From the NCBI RefSeq assembly GCF_036375055.1, contig NZ_DASUSQ010000002.1:1-64000 (forward strand): a DNA stretch of 64,000 bases, given 5' to 3'. Numbering within the stretch: the first letter of the stretch is position 1; the number at the start of each line of letters is the position of its first letter. The notes beneath the pieces were generated by a model. That model made no database searches. It was not told where the DNA came from and was given only the letters and a program-made list of their open reading frames with translations. Below, one piece after another: positions 1-8,308 of the stretch. The stretch is from Umezawaea sp036375055 (GTDB lineage Bacteria > Actinomycetota > Actinomycetes > Mycobacteriales > Pseudonocardiaceae). Made by a program: the position numbers and the translations under genes.

Positions 1-73
1 CTTACCGCTCGACTTGCATGTGTTAAGCACGCCGCCAGCGTTCGTCCTGAGCCAGGATCAAACTCTCCAATAA
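1..73 (-). rRNA. rrs: 16S ribosomal RNA, 5' end only
   Basis: Read on the minus strand, this carries the universal 16S opening GAGTTTGATCCTGGCTCAG followed by the AACGCTGGCGGCGTGC stretch typical of Actinobacteria. The gene runs off the left edge, so only about the first 70 nt are present. The mature 5' end is placed by analogy with E. coli, about 8 nt before GAGTTTG, and may be off by a few bases. It lies downstream of tyrS on the same strand, a common actinobacterial arrangement. Confidence 0.95.
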
Positions 74-598
74 TGAATTGCTTGATCGCTCCGAACAATC
101 ACTGACATTACTGTCAGTTGTCCAGTTTGATCTCAAAGGAAACCCATTGACTGGGTTCATATAAGTTACTGGCTATTCGGCACGCTGTTGAGTTCTCAAA
201 GAACACGCGCACACCATCACCAGCCGCAAAACTGCGGCCCGATCCGGGGCATGTGCATATTCAAAGCTGAAGGTTTTGCTTAACTGAAACTAGACGCCCT
301 GGCCAAATCGATCCTTAAGGACCGCCGACTGGGTCTTCCCGTTTCGGAGACTGCCCACTCTACCACAACTTCTGGGAGCTTGGTTCGCACTCTCCGTCTG
401 GCTCCGGCCCGCTGGGCGGTCCGTGTTGGCCTGACTTGGAGAAAGTTACACGTGCCGGAACACCAGGTCAAATCGGGGGTCCAGCAGCGGGCGCACACCA
501 AGAAACCGCAGGTCAAGTCATGTTCACCAACCCTACCAGCACGCTATCGCACCACCGTTCCGCGCAACAGTGTGACCGCCGTCACTCAAAAGAGATCG
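74..598 (-). promoter_or_regulatory. rRNA operon leader and promoter region
   Basis: About 525 bp lie between the tyrS terminator and 16S with no convincing protein gene. On the minus strand a good sigma-70-type promoter is visible: -35 TTGACC (466-471), a 17-bp spacer and -10 TAACTT (443-448). Nearer the 16S start, the stretch around 185-215 reads TTCTTTGAGAACTCAACAGC, the kind of conserved leader element that precedes actinobacterial 16S genes and belongs to the antitermination/processing leader. Other promoters (multiple rrn promoters are usual) may be present but were not resolved. Confidence 0.7.
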
Positions 599-633
599 AA
601 ACGGCCGCCGCCCCACAGCGGGACGGCGGCCGT
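599..633 (-). terminator. tyrS terminator hairpin
   Basis: Two 15-nt arms (599-613 and 619-633) pair with a single mismatch around a 5-nt loop. The hairpin begins about 20 bp past the tyrS stop. There is no strong U-tract, which is normal for high-GC actinomycete terminators. Confidence 0.75.
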
Positions 634-653
634 TCCAGCGAAGAAAGCCCAGG

Positions 654-1928
654 TCAGAGCTGTACGTGCACCCCGGCGGTGTTCCGCTTGCCGCGCCGCA
701 GCACCAGCCACTTGCCGTGCAGGAGGTCCTCCTTGCCCGGCGTCCACTCCTCGTCGGTGACCTTCGCGTTGTTCACGTACGCGCCGCCCTCCTTCACCGT
801 GCGGCGCGCGGCGCCCTTGCTCTCGGCCAGCCCCGAGCTGACCAGGAGGTCGACGATCGTCGGCGACTCCGACAGCACCGCGGTGCCGGTCGGGGCCTCG
901 GCCATCGCCGCGTCCAGCGTGGACAGGTCGAGGTCGCCCAGCTCGCCGCGCCCGAACAGGGCCTGGCTCGCCGCGATGACCTGCTGGGTCTCGCGCTCCC
1001 CGTGGACCAGGTCGGTGAACTCCTGGGCCAGCCGCTTCTGGGCCGACCGCAGGTGGGGGCGCTCGGCGGTGTCCCGCTCCAGCTCCTCGATCTCCTCCCT
1101 GGTCAGGAAGGTGAACAGGCGCAGGTAGCGGATCACGTCGGCGTCGCCCACGTTCACGAAGTACTGGTACCAGGCGTACGGCGAGGTCATCTCCGGGTCG
1201 AGCCACACGCTGCCGCCGCCGGTCGACTTCCCGAACTTGCGGCCCTCGGCGTCGGTGACCAGCGGTGCGGTCAGCGCGTGCACCGACCTGCCGTCGACCT
1301 TCCTGACCAGCTCGACGCCACCGAGGATGTTGCCCCACTGGTCCGAGCCGCCGACCTGGAGGCTCGTGCCGTACGCGCGGTTGAGCTGGAGGTAGTCGTG
1401 CGACTGGAGCAGCAGGTAGCTGAACTCCGTGTACGACATCCCGTCGCTCTCCAGGCGCCGCTTCACGGTCTCGCGGCCGAGCATCACGTTGATCGAGAAG
1501 TGCTTGCCGATGTCGCGCAGGAACTCCAGCACCGGCACCTGGCCGGTCCAGTCGAGGTTGTTGGCCACGACCGCGCCCGTCGGCGAGTCGTCGAAGTCGA
1601 CGAACCGCTCCAGCTGACCGCGGATCCGGTTCGCCCAGTCGGCGACCGTGTCGAGCGTGTTCAGCGTCCGCTCACCGTTGTCGCGGGGGTCGCCGATCAT
1701 GCCGGTCGCGCCGCCCGCGAGGACGATGGGCCGGTGACCCGCGCGCTGGAAGCGGCGGAGCAGCAGCAGCGGGACGAGGTTGCCCGCGTGCAGGCTCGGC
1801 GCGGTCGGGTCGAAGCCGCAATAGAGGGTGAGCGGGCCGGAGTCCAGGTCTTTCCGCAGTGCGTCGAGGTCGGTGGAATGCGCGATCAGGCCGCGCCAGG
1901 ACAGCTCGTCAAGGATGTGCTCGCTCAC
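654..1928 (-). CDS. tyrS: tyrosyl-tRNA synthetase TyrS
   Basis: The 424-residue protein charges tRNA-Tyr with tyrosine using ATP. It is a class I synthetase: the HIGH-type motif is HAGN (residues 47-50) and the KMSKS-type loop is KFGKS (231-235). The tyrosine-site region YCGFDPTAPSLH and the GGSDQWGN segment (193-200) are intact. The C-terminal part from about residue 350 is an S4-type RNA-binding domain. Length is normal for bacterial TyrS. The gene precedes the 16S rRNA gene on the same strand but is separated from it by a terminator and the rrn promoter. Confidence 0.97.
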   Translation of the reverse strand: MSEHILDELSWRGLIAHSTDLDALRKDLDSGPLTLYCGFDPTAPSLHAGNLVPLLLLRRFQRAGHRPIVLAGGATGMIGDPRDNGERTLNTLDTVADWANRIRGQLERFVDFDDSPTGAVVANNLDWTGQVPVLEFLRDIGKHFSINVMLGRETVKRRLESDGMSYTEFSYLLLQSHDYLQLNRAYGTSLQVGGSDQWGNILGGVELVRKVDGRSVHALTAPLVTDAEGRKFGKSTGGGSVWLDPEMTSPYAWYQYFVNVGDADVIRYLRLFTFLTREEIEELERDTAERPHLRSAQKRLAQEFTDLVHGERETQQVIAASQALFGRGELGDLDLSTLDAAMAEAPTGTAVLSESPTIVDLLVSSGLAESKGAARRTVKEGGAYVNNAKVTDEEWTPGKEDLLHGKWLVLRRGKRNTAGVHVQL

Positions 1929-2036
1929 GGGGTCGATTCTCCCCTACCTGGTCAAAGCAGTTCACCGTGCAGTGCGGTTTGTGGCAGGCCCACGCCGGGT
2001 AGTCGTGTTCCGGGGGTAACCGAGAGGACTCGACCG

Positions 2037-2594
2037 ATGACGTATCCGGATCGTGAACCGCGGCGCCCGGCCGAGAGGCACCCTCAGCCGGGCTACGCCG
2101 TCGAGGAGCAGCGGACCGAGCAGATGCGCGTCCGCGATCCCCGTGCCGGGGACCACCCGACGCAGGTCGGTGCGCCCGTGCCGCTGGAGGACGACGTGTC
2201 CCGGCGGGAGGACGTGGTGCGGCGCGAGGAGGTCGTGGAACGGCCGCGCGACGACCACGCCCGCGTGAAGACCGTGATGGTGGTGTGCGCGATCATCGAC
2301 GTGGTGTGCCTGCTGTTCGCCATCGTGCTGGCGGTGCACATCTTCCTGGTGATCGGCGGCGCGAACGCGTCGAACGGCTTCGCGCAGATGATCGAGGGCT
2401 GGTCGTCGGCGGTGTCGCTGGGTCTGCGCGACCTGTTCACGCCGGAGAACCTCGGCGCGCGCACGCTGCTGAACGACGGTCTGGCCGCGGTCATCTGGCT
2501 GGTGCTGCGGGCCGTGCTGACGAACCTGATCACGCGGCTGGCGCTGCCCGTCGGCCAGCGCCGGGTCTGGTACCGCCGGACCGCGACCTACTAG
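2037..2594 (+). CDS. conserved actinobacterial two-TM membrane protein, unknown function
   Basis: The 185-residue protein has an ATG start preceded by a purine-rich GAGAGGA site. Residues 1-75 form a charged, disordered, Arg/Glu/Pro-rich cytoplasmic tail. Two hydrophobic helices follow at about 80-108 and 144-168, joined by a short extracellular segment. The C-terminus is basic (QRRVWYRR). No enzymatic motif is visible. The gene stands alone on the plus strand between tyrS and the glycosylase gene, and faces the latter tail to tail across a strong hairpin. Function is not known. Confidence 0.75.
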   Translation: MTYPDREPRRPAERHPQPGYAVEEQRTEQMRVRDPRAGDHPTQVGAPVPLEDDVSRREDVVRREEVVERPRDDHARVKTVMVVCAIIDVVCLLFAIVLAVHIFLVIGGANASNGFAQMIEGWSSAVSLGLRDLFTPENLGARTLLNDGLAAVIWLVLRAVLTNLITRLALPVGQRRVWYRRTATY

Positions 2595-2603
2595 GACCTC
2601 GTC

Positions 2604-2644
2604 GGTTCGGCACGACGACCCGGTCGGGGTCGTCGTGCCGAACC
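2604..2644. terminator. bidirectional terminator between convergent genes
   Basis: A perfect 18-bp inverted repeat (arms 2604-2621 and 2627-2644) with a 5-nt loop sits between the plus-strand membrane-protein gene and the minus-strand glycosylase gene. It can stop transcripts from both sides. Confidence 0.9.
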
Positions 2645-2648
2645 GTGG

Positions 2649-3287
2649 TCAGGACGGGCGCCGCTTCGCGCCCCTGCGGAACGTGCTCACGGCGGGCGAG
2701 TCCGCGATCCAGTACCGCCACGGCACCTCCATCGCGACCGAGATGCCCACGCGGGGGCCGGTCACGACCTCGGCGTCGGACACCGGGTCACCGGCGTAGA
2801 GCCGGACCGACGCCTCCGGCGCGGTGAGGTCGACCCCGTTGTGCGAGCGGTCCAGCCCGAGCACGCTGGTGAGCCGCGCGGGCCCCTTGGCGAGTTCGGC
2901 CTGGCCGCGGGCGGACGGGCGGCGGATGTGGGCCAGCTCGGAGCCCTTCACCACCTCGCCCGCGCGGATCAGGACCGCTCCGGGCTCGCCGTCGGTCAGC
3001 GAGACCACGTTGCAGCAGAAGTGCATGCCGTAAACGAAGTACACGTACAGGTGACCCGCGGGGCCGAACATCACCTCGTTGCGCGGGGTCTTGCCGCGGT
3101 GGCAGTGCGACGCCGGGTCGTCGAAGCCCCGGTACGCCTCCACCTCCACGATCCGCACGCCCACGACGCCCTCGGGGGTCGTGCTCTCCAGGACGCAGCC
3201 GAGCAGGAGCCGCGCCGCGTCGACGGGTTCGACGGCGAGCTCCTGCTCGGTGAGCTGCCTACCTGGCACGGCCTGCCGTGAACCCAC
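2649..3287 (-). CDS. 3-methyladenine DNA glycosylase (AAG/MPG family)
   Basis: The 212-residue protein belongs to the alkyladenine glycosylase family, which excises alkylated purines. The catalytic region VEVEAYRG (46-53) carries the expected general-base glutamate (Glu50), and the following HCHRGKTPRN and GPAGHLYVYFVYGMH segments are family hallmarks. It starts inside the end of argH (29-bp overlap using GTG at 3287); a second in-frame GTG at 3269 would shorten the overlap. It is the last gene of the arg transcription unit by position, although its role is DNA repair. Confidence 0.9.
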   Translation of the reverse strand: MGSRQAVPGRQLTEQELAVEPVDAARLLLGCVLESTTPEGVVGVRIVEVEAYRGFDDPASHCHRGKTPRNEVMFGPAGHLYVYFVYGMHFCCNVVSLTDGEPGAVLIRAGEVVKGSELAHIRRPSARGQAELAKGPARLTSVLGLDRSHNGVDLTAPEASVRLYAGDPVSDAEVVTGPRVGISVAMEVPWRYWIADSPAVSTFRRGAKRRPS

Positions 3288-4668
3288 GCGCGACCGACAC
3301 GCGGTCGACCAGGTGCTTGAGCTGCTCGGCGACGCGGTCGGGCGAGGTGCCGCCGTGGCCGTTGCGGGACGCGATGGACCCGTGCACGGTGAGCACGTCG
3401 CGGACCGACGGCGTGAGGTGCGCGGAGACGTCGGCGAACTCCTGGTCGGTCAGCTCGTCCAGTCCGACGCCGCGGCCCTCGGCGACGCGGACGCACTCGC
3501 CCGCGGCCTCGTGCGCGATCCGGAACGGCACGCCCTGGCGGACCAGCCACTCGGCGATGTCGGTCGCCAGGGTGAAGCCGAGCGGCGCCACCTCGGCCAT
3601 CCGGTCGGTGTCGTAGCGGATCGTCGACAGCATCCCGGCGATGGCGGGCAGCAGGAGCTCCAGCTGCTCGACGGAGTCGAACAGGGGCTCCTTGTCCTCC
3701 TGGAGGTCGCGGTTGTAGGCCAGCGGCTGGGCCTTCAGCGTGGCCAGCAGGCCGGTCAGGTTGCCGATCAGGCGTCCGGACTTGCCGCGGGTCAGCTCGG
3801 CGACGTCGGGGTTCTTCTTCTGCGGCATGATCGAGCTGCCGGTGGCCCACGCGTCGTCGAGCACGGCGAAGCCGAACTCCGACGTGGTCCAGATGATGAC
3901 CTCCTCGGCGATCCGCGAGAGGTTCACGCCGATCATGGCCAGCACGAACGCGATCTCGGCGGCGAAGTCGCGCGACGCGGTGCCGTCGATGGAGTTCTCC
4001 ACGGGCCCGGTGAAGCCGAGTTCGGCCGCCACGGCGGCCGGGTCCAGCCCGAGCGAGGAGCCCGCCAGCGCGCCGGAGCCGTACGGGGACAGCGCGGTGC
4101 GCCTGTCCCAGTCCTGGATCCGCTCGATGTCGCGCAGCAGCGACTGCGCGTGGGCGAGCAGGTGGTGGGCCAGCAGCACGGGCTGCGCGGCCTGGAGGTG
4201 GGTGCGGCCGGGCATGACCGCGGTCGGGTGCGCCTGCGCCTGGCCCACGAGGGCGTCGACCACGTCGAGCACGCCGTCGCCGACCCGGCGGGCCGCGTCC
4301 CGCAGCCACATCTTGAACAGGGTGGCGACCTGGTCGTTGCGCGACCGGCCCGCGCGGAGCTTGCCGCCGAGTTCCGGGCCCGCCCGTTCGATCAACCCCC
4401 GTTCGAGGGCGGTGTGCACGTCCTCGTCGGCGATCGTGGGCTCGAACGCGCCGGAGGCCGCGTCGGTCTCCAGCAGGTCGAGCGCCTGGATCATCCTGGT
4501 CAGCTCGTCGTCGGTCAGCAGCCCCGCGGCGTGCAGGACGCGGGCGTGGGCCCGCGAGCCCGCGATGTCGTACGGAGCCAGTCGCCAGTCGAAGTGCGTG
4601 GACGCCGACAGCAGCGCCATCGCCTCCGCGGGCCCCGACGCGAACCTTCCGCCCCACAGTGCGCTCAC
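3259..4668 (-). CDS. argH: argininosuccinate lyase ArgH
   Basis: The 469-residue enzyme cleaves argininosuccinate to arginine and fumarate, the last arginine biosynthesis step. The fumarase/aspartase superfamily signature GSSIMPQKKN is at 277-286, the substrate-binding SRND at 109-112 and the catalytic-histidine segment GRTHLQ at 154-159. The GTG start overlaps the argG stop by 4 bp (GTGA), indicating translational coupling. Confidence 0.97.
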   Translation of the reverse strand: MSALWGGRFASGPAEAMALLSASTHFDWRLAPYDIAGSRAHARVLHAAGLLTDDELTRMIQALDLLETDAASGAFEPTIADEDVHTALERGLIERAGPELGGKLRAGRSRNDQVATLFKMWLRDAARRVGDGVLDVVDALVGQAQAHPTAVMPGRTHLQAAQPVLLAHHLLAHAQSLLRDIERIQDWDRRTALSPYGSGALAGSSLGLDPAAVAAELGFTGPVENSIDGTASRDFAAEIAFVLAMIGVNLSRIAEEVIIWTTSEFGFAVLDDAWATGSSIMPQKKNPDVAELTRGKSGRLIGNLTGLLATLKAQPLAYNRDLQEDKEPLFDSVEQLELLLPAIAGMLSTIRYDTDRMAEVAPLGFTLATDIAEWLVRQGVPFRIAHEAAGECVRVAEGRGVGLDELTDQEFADVSAHLTPSVRDVLTVHGSIASRNGHGGTSPDRVAEQLKHLVDRVSVARGFTAGRAR

Positions 4669-5729
4669 TTGTTCAAATCCCTCTTGCTCGGCAGATCCGG
4701 GAACTCGTCGAAGGTATCGCCTCGGCGGTCGGTGCCGCTGGCGGCGTCGCCGCGGGGGCCGTCGACGGCCGCGCGCCCGCCGTGCAGGCGGACCCGGACC
4801 TCCCCGGAGACGTGGTCCTGCGTGGTCTCGATGAACGCGTCCAGGGCGTTCTTCAGCGGGGAGAACCAGAGACCGTCGTGCACCAGTTCACCCCACCGGC
4901 GTTCGGCGTCCCGCTTGAACCGGGCGGTGTCGCGGTCCAGGGTCACGGCCTCCAGCGCCCGGTGGGCGGTGATGAGCGCGACGGCGCCGGGTGCCTCGCA
5001 GCACTCGCGGCCGTCGGCGTCGACGAGCCTGCCGACGCCGTGGTCGCGCGCCCGGCGGTTCAGCTCGCGGACGGCCTGGAGCGCGGTGACGGTCTCGCCG
5101 TCGAGCGCGACGGGGACGCCCCGGTCGAACGTCACCACGACCTCGTCCGGGTCGTACCACTCGGCGCCGCGGCGCTGGGAGAGGCCGACCACGCGGCCCC
5201 ACGCGGTCCGGTCGGCCGAGTACGGGGAGGTCCGGGTGACGTCGATGGGCAGGGCGCGCTCCTCGACCCAGCGGATCGCCTCCTCCCGCGTCCAGGAGGA
5301 GTACCGCAGGGGCGCGAGCACCTCCAGGTCGGGGGCGAGGGCGCCGATGCCGATCTCGAACCACTCGGCGCGGGCGGAGCCGTGCGCGACGGCCGTCGCG
5401 CCGTGCCGCTCGGCTGCCTCGGCGAGGTGCTTGACGACGACCGGGCGGGACACCGCGGACGCCAGCGGGCGCTCGCCGCGGCGGAGGGCGTTCGCGCGGA
5501 CGGCGGGGAGGCAGTAGTCGGTGGCGAACTCGTCGCGCGCGTCCACCACGACGGCGTCGACGGCACCGCAGGCCAGCGCGCGCCGCCGGAGCACGGCCGG
5601 GTCCTCGCCGCCCTGACCGAGGTCGACGGCGACGGCCACCACCTCGGCCCCGGTCCGCTCGGCGAGGCGGCCGAGGGCGACCGAGCTGTCCAGGCCGCCG
5701 GAGTAGGCGAGGACCACCCGCTCAGTCAT
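4665..5729 (-). CDS. argG: divergent, shortened argininosuccinate synthase-like protein
   Basis: The 354-residue product is clearly an ArgG homologue. It has an N-type ATP pyrophosphatase loop (SGGLDSS, 10-16), GQGGED (39-43 region), SAVSRPVVVKH, GIGALAPD and EAPGAVALITAH. It is about 45 residues shorter than the usual near-400-residue ArgG. The invariant loop after VAHG (114-117), normally GCTGKGNDQVRF and holding the aspartate/citrulline ligands, is absent: the chain goes directly HG-SARAEWFEIG. The citrulline-site Tyr before PLxSAxSRP is Arg. A segment of about 20 residues after the YSADRTAWGR region and the C-terminal YDTGDTFD region are also trimmed. The frame is intact and neighbours overlap it (8 bp with argR, 4 bp with argH). 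It may be a catalytically altered or dead paralogue; a canonical argG may lie elsewhere in the genome. Confidence 0.8.
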   Translation of the reverse strand: MTERVVLAYSGGLDSSVALGRLAERTGAEVVAVAVDLGQGGEDPAVLRRRALACGAVDAVVVDARDEFATDYCLPAVRANALRRGERPLASAVSRPVVVKHLAEAAERHGATAVAHGSARAEWFEIGIGALAPDLEVLAPLRYSSWTREEAIRWVEERALPIDVTRTSPYSADRTAWGRVVGLSQRRGAEWYDPDEVVVTFDRGVPVALDGETVTALQAVRELNRRARDHGVGRLVDADGRECCEAPGAVALITAHRALEAVTLDRDTARFKRDAERRWGELVHDGLWFSPLKNALDAFIETTQDHVSGEVRVRLHGGRAAVDGPRGDAASGTDRRGDTFDEFPDLPSKRDLNK

Positions 5730-6216
5730 GGTCGTCGCCCTGCTGGCCCTCGGACAGCGACGTGATCCGCTCGGCGAGCTCGGCGCCGGTGAGCGGGTCG
5801 CGGGCGACGACGATGATCGTGTCGTCGCCCGCGATGGTGCCGACGATGTCGTGCAGAGCGGCCCGGTCGAGCGCGCTGGCGAGGAACGAGGCCGCGCCGG
5901 GCGGGGTGCGCAGCACGGCGAGGTTCGCCGAGTGGTCGACGGAGACGAGCAGTTCGCCGAGCACGCGCGCCAGGCGGGACGTGCCGCCCTGGACGCCGCG
6001 CACGGGGCTGCCGTCCTCGGGGATCACGTAGACCGGCGCGCCCCCGTCGGCTCCGCGCAGCTTGACCGCGCCGAGTTCGTCCAGGTCGCGCGACAGGGTC
6101 GCCTGCGTGACCTCGATGCCTTCCATGGCCAGGGTTTTCGCCAACTCCGACTGGCTGCGGATGGCCCGCTGCGACACGAGTTCGACGATGCGCCCCTGGC
6201 GCGCGGTCCTGGTCAT
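5722..6216 (-). CDS. argR: arginine repressor ArgR
   Basis: The 164-residue transcription factor represses arginine genes when arginine is bound. The N-terminal winged helix carries the family recognition region (SQSELAKTL...TQATLSRDL, about 20-45). The C-terminal oligomerisation/arginine-binding domain includes the GTIAGDDT signature with its aspartates. It lies inside the arg operon and overlaps argF (ATGA) and argG, so it is autoregulated with the operon. The probable operator is at the argC promoter. Confidence 0.95.
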   Translation of the reverse strand: MTRTARQGRIVELVSQRAIRSQSELAKTLAMEGIEVTQATLSRDLDELGAVKLRGADGGAPVYVIPEDGSPVRGVQGGTSRLARVLGELLVSVDHSANLAVLRTPPGAASFLASALDRAALHDIVGTIAGDDTIIVVARDPLTGAELAERITSLSEGQQGDDHD

Positions 6217-7145
6217 GACTCGGAGTTCTCCAGCAACCAGACCAGCAGCGCCTTCTGGGCGTGCAGCCGGTTCTCGGCCTCGTCCCACACGGCGCTGTCC
6301 GGGCCGTCGAGGACCTCGTCGGTGATCTCCCAGCCGCGGTGCGCGGGCAGGCAGTGCAGGACCGTGGTCCTGACGCCCGTCGCGGCCACGAGTGCGGCGT
6401 TCACCTGGTAGGGCCGGAACGGGCTGACGCGGTCGAGCCCGTCGTTCTCCTGGCCCATGGACGTCCACGTGTCGGTGATCAGCACGTCCGCGCCGTCGAC
6501 GGCCTCGCGCGGGTCGGTGACCAGCTCCACGGAGCCGCCGGTCTCGGCGGCGCGCTTCTTGGCGTCGTCGAGGATCCAGGGCAGCGGCACGAACGACGGG
6601 GGCGCGGCGATGCGGACGTTCATGCCCGCGGTGGCCCCGCCGAGCAGCATCGAGTGCGACATGTTGTTCGCGCCGTCGCCGAGGTAGGTCGCGGTGAGGC
6701 CCGCGAGCTTCCCGTGCCTGCTGCGGATGGTCTGGAGGTCGGCGAGCACCTGGCACGGGTGGAACTCGTCGGTGAGCGCGTTGACGACCGGCACCCGCGA
6801 CACCGAGGCCATGGCCTCCATGCGCTTCTGCGCGAACGTCCGCCACACCACCGCGTCCACGTACCCGGACAGGATGCGGGAGGTGTCCTCGATGGTCTCC
6901 TCGCGGCCGAGCTGCATGGAGCGGCCGTCGATGATGACCGGGTTGCCGCCGAGCTGCGCGATGCCGACCTCGAACGAGAGCCGGGTGCGGGTGGAGTTCT
7001 TCTCGAAGATCACGGCGACGGACTTGGGGCCCGCCAGCGGCTTCGCGGTGAACCGGTCGGCCTTGTAGGTGTCGGCCAGGTCGAGCACGGCGAGCTGCTC
7101 GTCGGGCGTCAGGTCGTCGTCGCGGAGGAAGTGCCTCGGGGTCAT
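6213..7145 (-). CDS. argF: ornithine carbamoyltransferase ArgF
   Basis: The 310-residue enzyme makes citrulline from ornithine and carbamoyl phosphate. The carbamoyl-phosphate loop STRTR (51-55), HPCQ (129-132) and the ornithine-site HCLP (264-267) are all intact, and length is normal. The ATG shares one base with the argD stop (TGATG). The neighbouring ArgG homologue should use its product citrulline but lacks the citrulline/aspartate loop. Confidence 0.97.
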   Translation of the reverse strand: MTPRHFLRDDDLTPDEQLAVLDLADTYKADRFTAKPLAGPKSVAVIFEKNSTRTRLSFEVGIAQLGGNPVIIDGRSMQLGREETIEDTSRILSGYVDAVVWRTFAQKRMEAMASVSRVPVVNALTDEFHPCQVLADLQTIRSRHGKLAGLTATYLGDGANNMSHSMLLGGATAGMNVRIAAPPSFVPLPWILDDAKKRAAETGGSVELVTDPREAVDGADVLITDTWTSMGQENDGLDRVSPFRPYQVNAALVAATGVRTTVLHCLPAHRGWEITDEVLDGPDSAVWDEAENRLHAQKALLVWLLENSES

Positions 7146-8308
7146 CACGGCTCCAGGAACGTGGGGAAGTCGGCGACGAGCCGAAGGGCGTCGGTCTCCT
7201 CGAGCACGAGCGGCGGGGCGAGCCGGACCACGTCGGGCTGGACGGCGTTGATCAGGTACCCGGCGCGCTGCGCGGCCGCCGCGGCCTTGGCCGAGACCGC
7301 CTCCCGCAGCGTGATGCCGAGCAGCAGGCCTGCGCCGCGGACCCCGGAGACGAGCGGGTGGTTCAGGGCCTCGATGCCGGTGGCGATCTCCTTGCCGACG
7401 GTCGAGACGTGTTCGAGCAGCCCCTCGGACACGATGGTGTCGAGGACGGCGAGCGCGGCGGAGCAGCTCACCGGGTTGCCGCCGAACGTGGTGCCGTGCT
7501 GGCCGGGTTCGAGCAGGGCCGCGGTGTCGCCGACGGCGACGCACGCGCCGAGCGGGAGCCCGCCGCCGAGGCCCTTGGCCAGGGTGAACACGTCCGGCAC
7601 GACACCGGCCTGCTGGAAGGCGAACCAGGTGCCGAGGCGGCCGATGCCGGTCTGCACCTCGTCCAGCACCAGCAGCGCGCCGTGCCGCGAGGTGATCTCG
7701 CGGGCGGCCTGGAGGTAGCCGGCGGGCGGGACGACGACGCCGTTCTCGCCCTGGACCGGCTCGACGACGAACGCGGCGGTCTCGTCGTCGACCGCGGCCT
7801 CGAGCGCGGCGACGTCACCGAAGGGGATGTGCACGACACCGGGGACGAGCGGCTCGAACGGGGCGCGCTTGGGCGGCTGGCCGGTGAGCGCGAGCGCGCC
7901 CATCGTGCGGCCGTGGAACCCGCCCTCGGTGGCGACGACCTTGGTGCGGCCGGTCCGCCGGCTGATCTTGAACGCGGTCTCGTTGGCCTCGGCGCCGGAG
8001 TTGCAGAACAGCACCCGGCCCGCGCCGTCCACACCGGACAGTTCGAGCAGGCGCTCGGCCAGCGCAAGGGACGGCTGGTTGATGTAGAAGTTCGAGGTGT
8101 GGGACAGCTTCCCGATCTGCTCCGTCACCGCGGCGACGATCGCCGGGTGGGCGTGGCCGAGCGCGTTCACCGCGATGCCCGACACCAGGTCGAGGTAGCG
8201 GTTGCCGTCGGTGTCCCAGACGAACGCGCCCTCGCCGCGGTCGAGCGTGATCTGCGGCGTCCCGTAGTTGTTCATCATCGCGGCTTGCCACCGCTGCTGG
8301 TCGTTCAC
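7145..8308 (-). CDS. argD: acetylornithine aminotransferase ArgD
   Basis: The 387-residue class III PLP transaminase converts N-acetylglutamate semialdehyde to acetylornithine. Visible landmarks are GAEAN (105-109), the PLP-contacting LDEVQTG (215-221) and the Schiff-base lysine in FTLAKGLGGG (Lys245). The GTG start at 8308 is chosen because it overlaps the argB stop (GTGA) and gives the normal N-terminus. Confidence 0.97.
   Translation of the reverse strand: MNDQQRWQAAMMNNYGTPQITLDRGEGAFVWDTDGNRYLDLVSGIAVNALGHAHPAIVAAVTEQIGKLSHTSNFYINQPSLALAERLLELSGVDGAGRVLFCNSGAEANETAFKISRRTGRTKVVATEGGFHGRTMGALALTGQPPKRAPFEPLVPGVVHIPFGDVAALEAAVDDETAAFVVEPVQGENGVVVPPAGYLQAAREITSRHGALLVLDEVQTGIGRLGTWFAFQQAGVVPDVFTLAKGLGGGLPLGACVAVGDTAALLEPGQHGTTFGGNPVSCSAALAVLDTIVSEGLLEHVSTVGKEIATGIEALNHPLVSGVRGAGLLLGITLREAVSAKAAAAAQRAGYLINAVQPDVVRLAPPLVLEETDALRLVADFPTFLEP

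Noticed and set aside
4665..5729. ArgG shortness as a sequencing frameshift
   Set aside because: The frame is continuous, the missing parts are all multiples of three, and the overlaps with argR and argH are exact.
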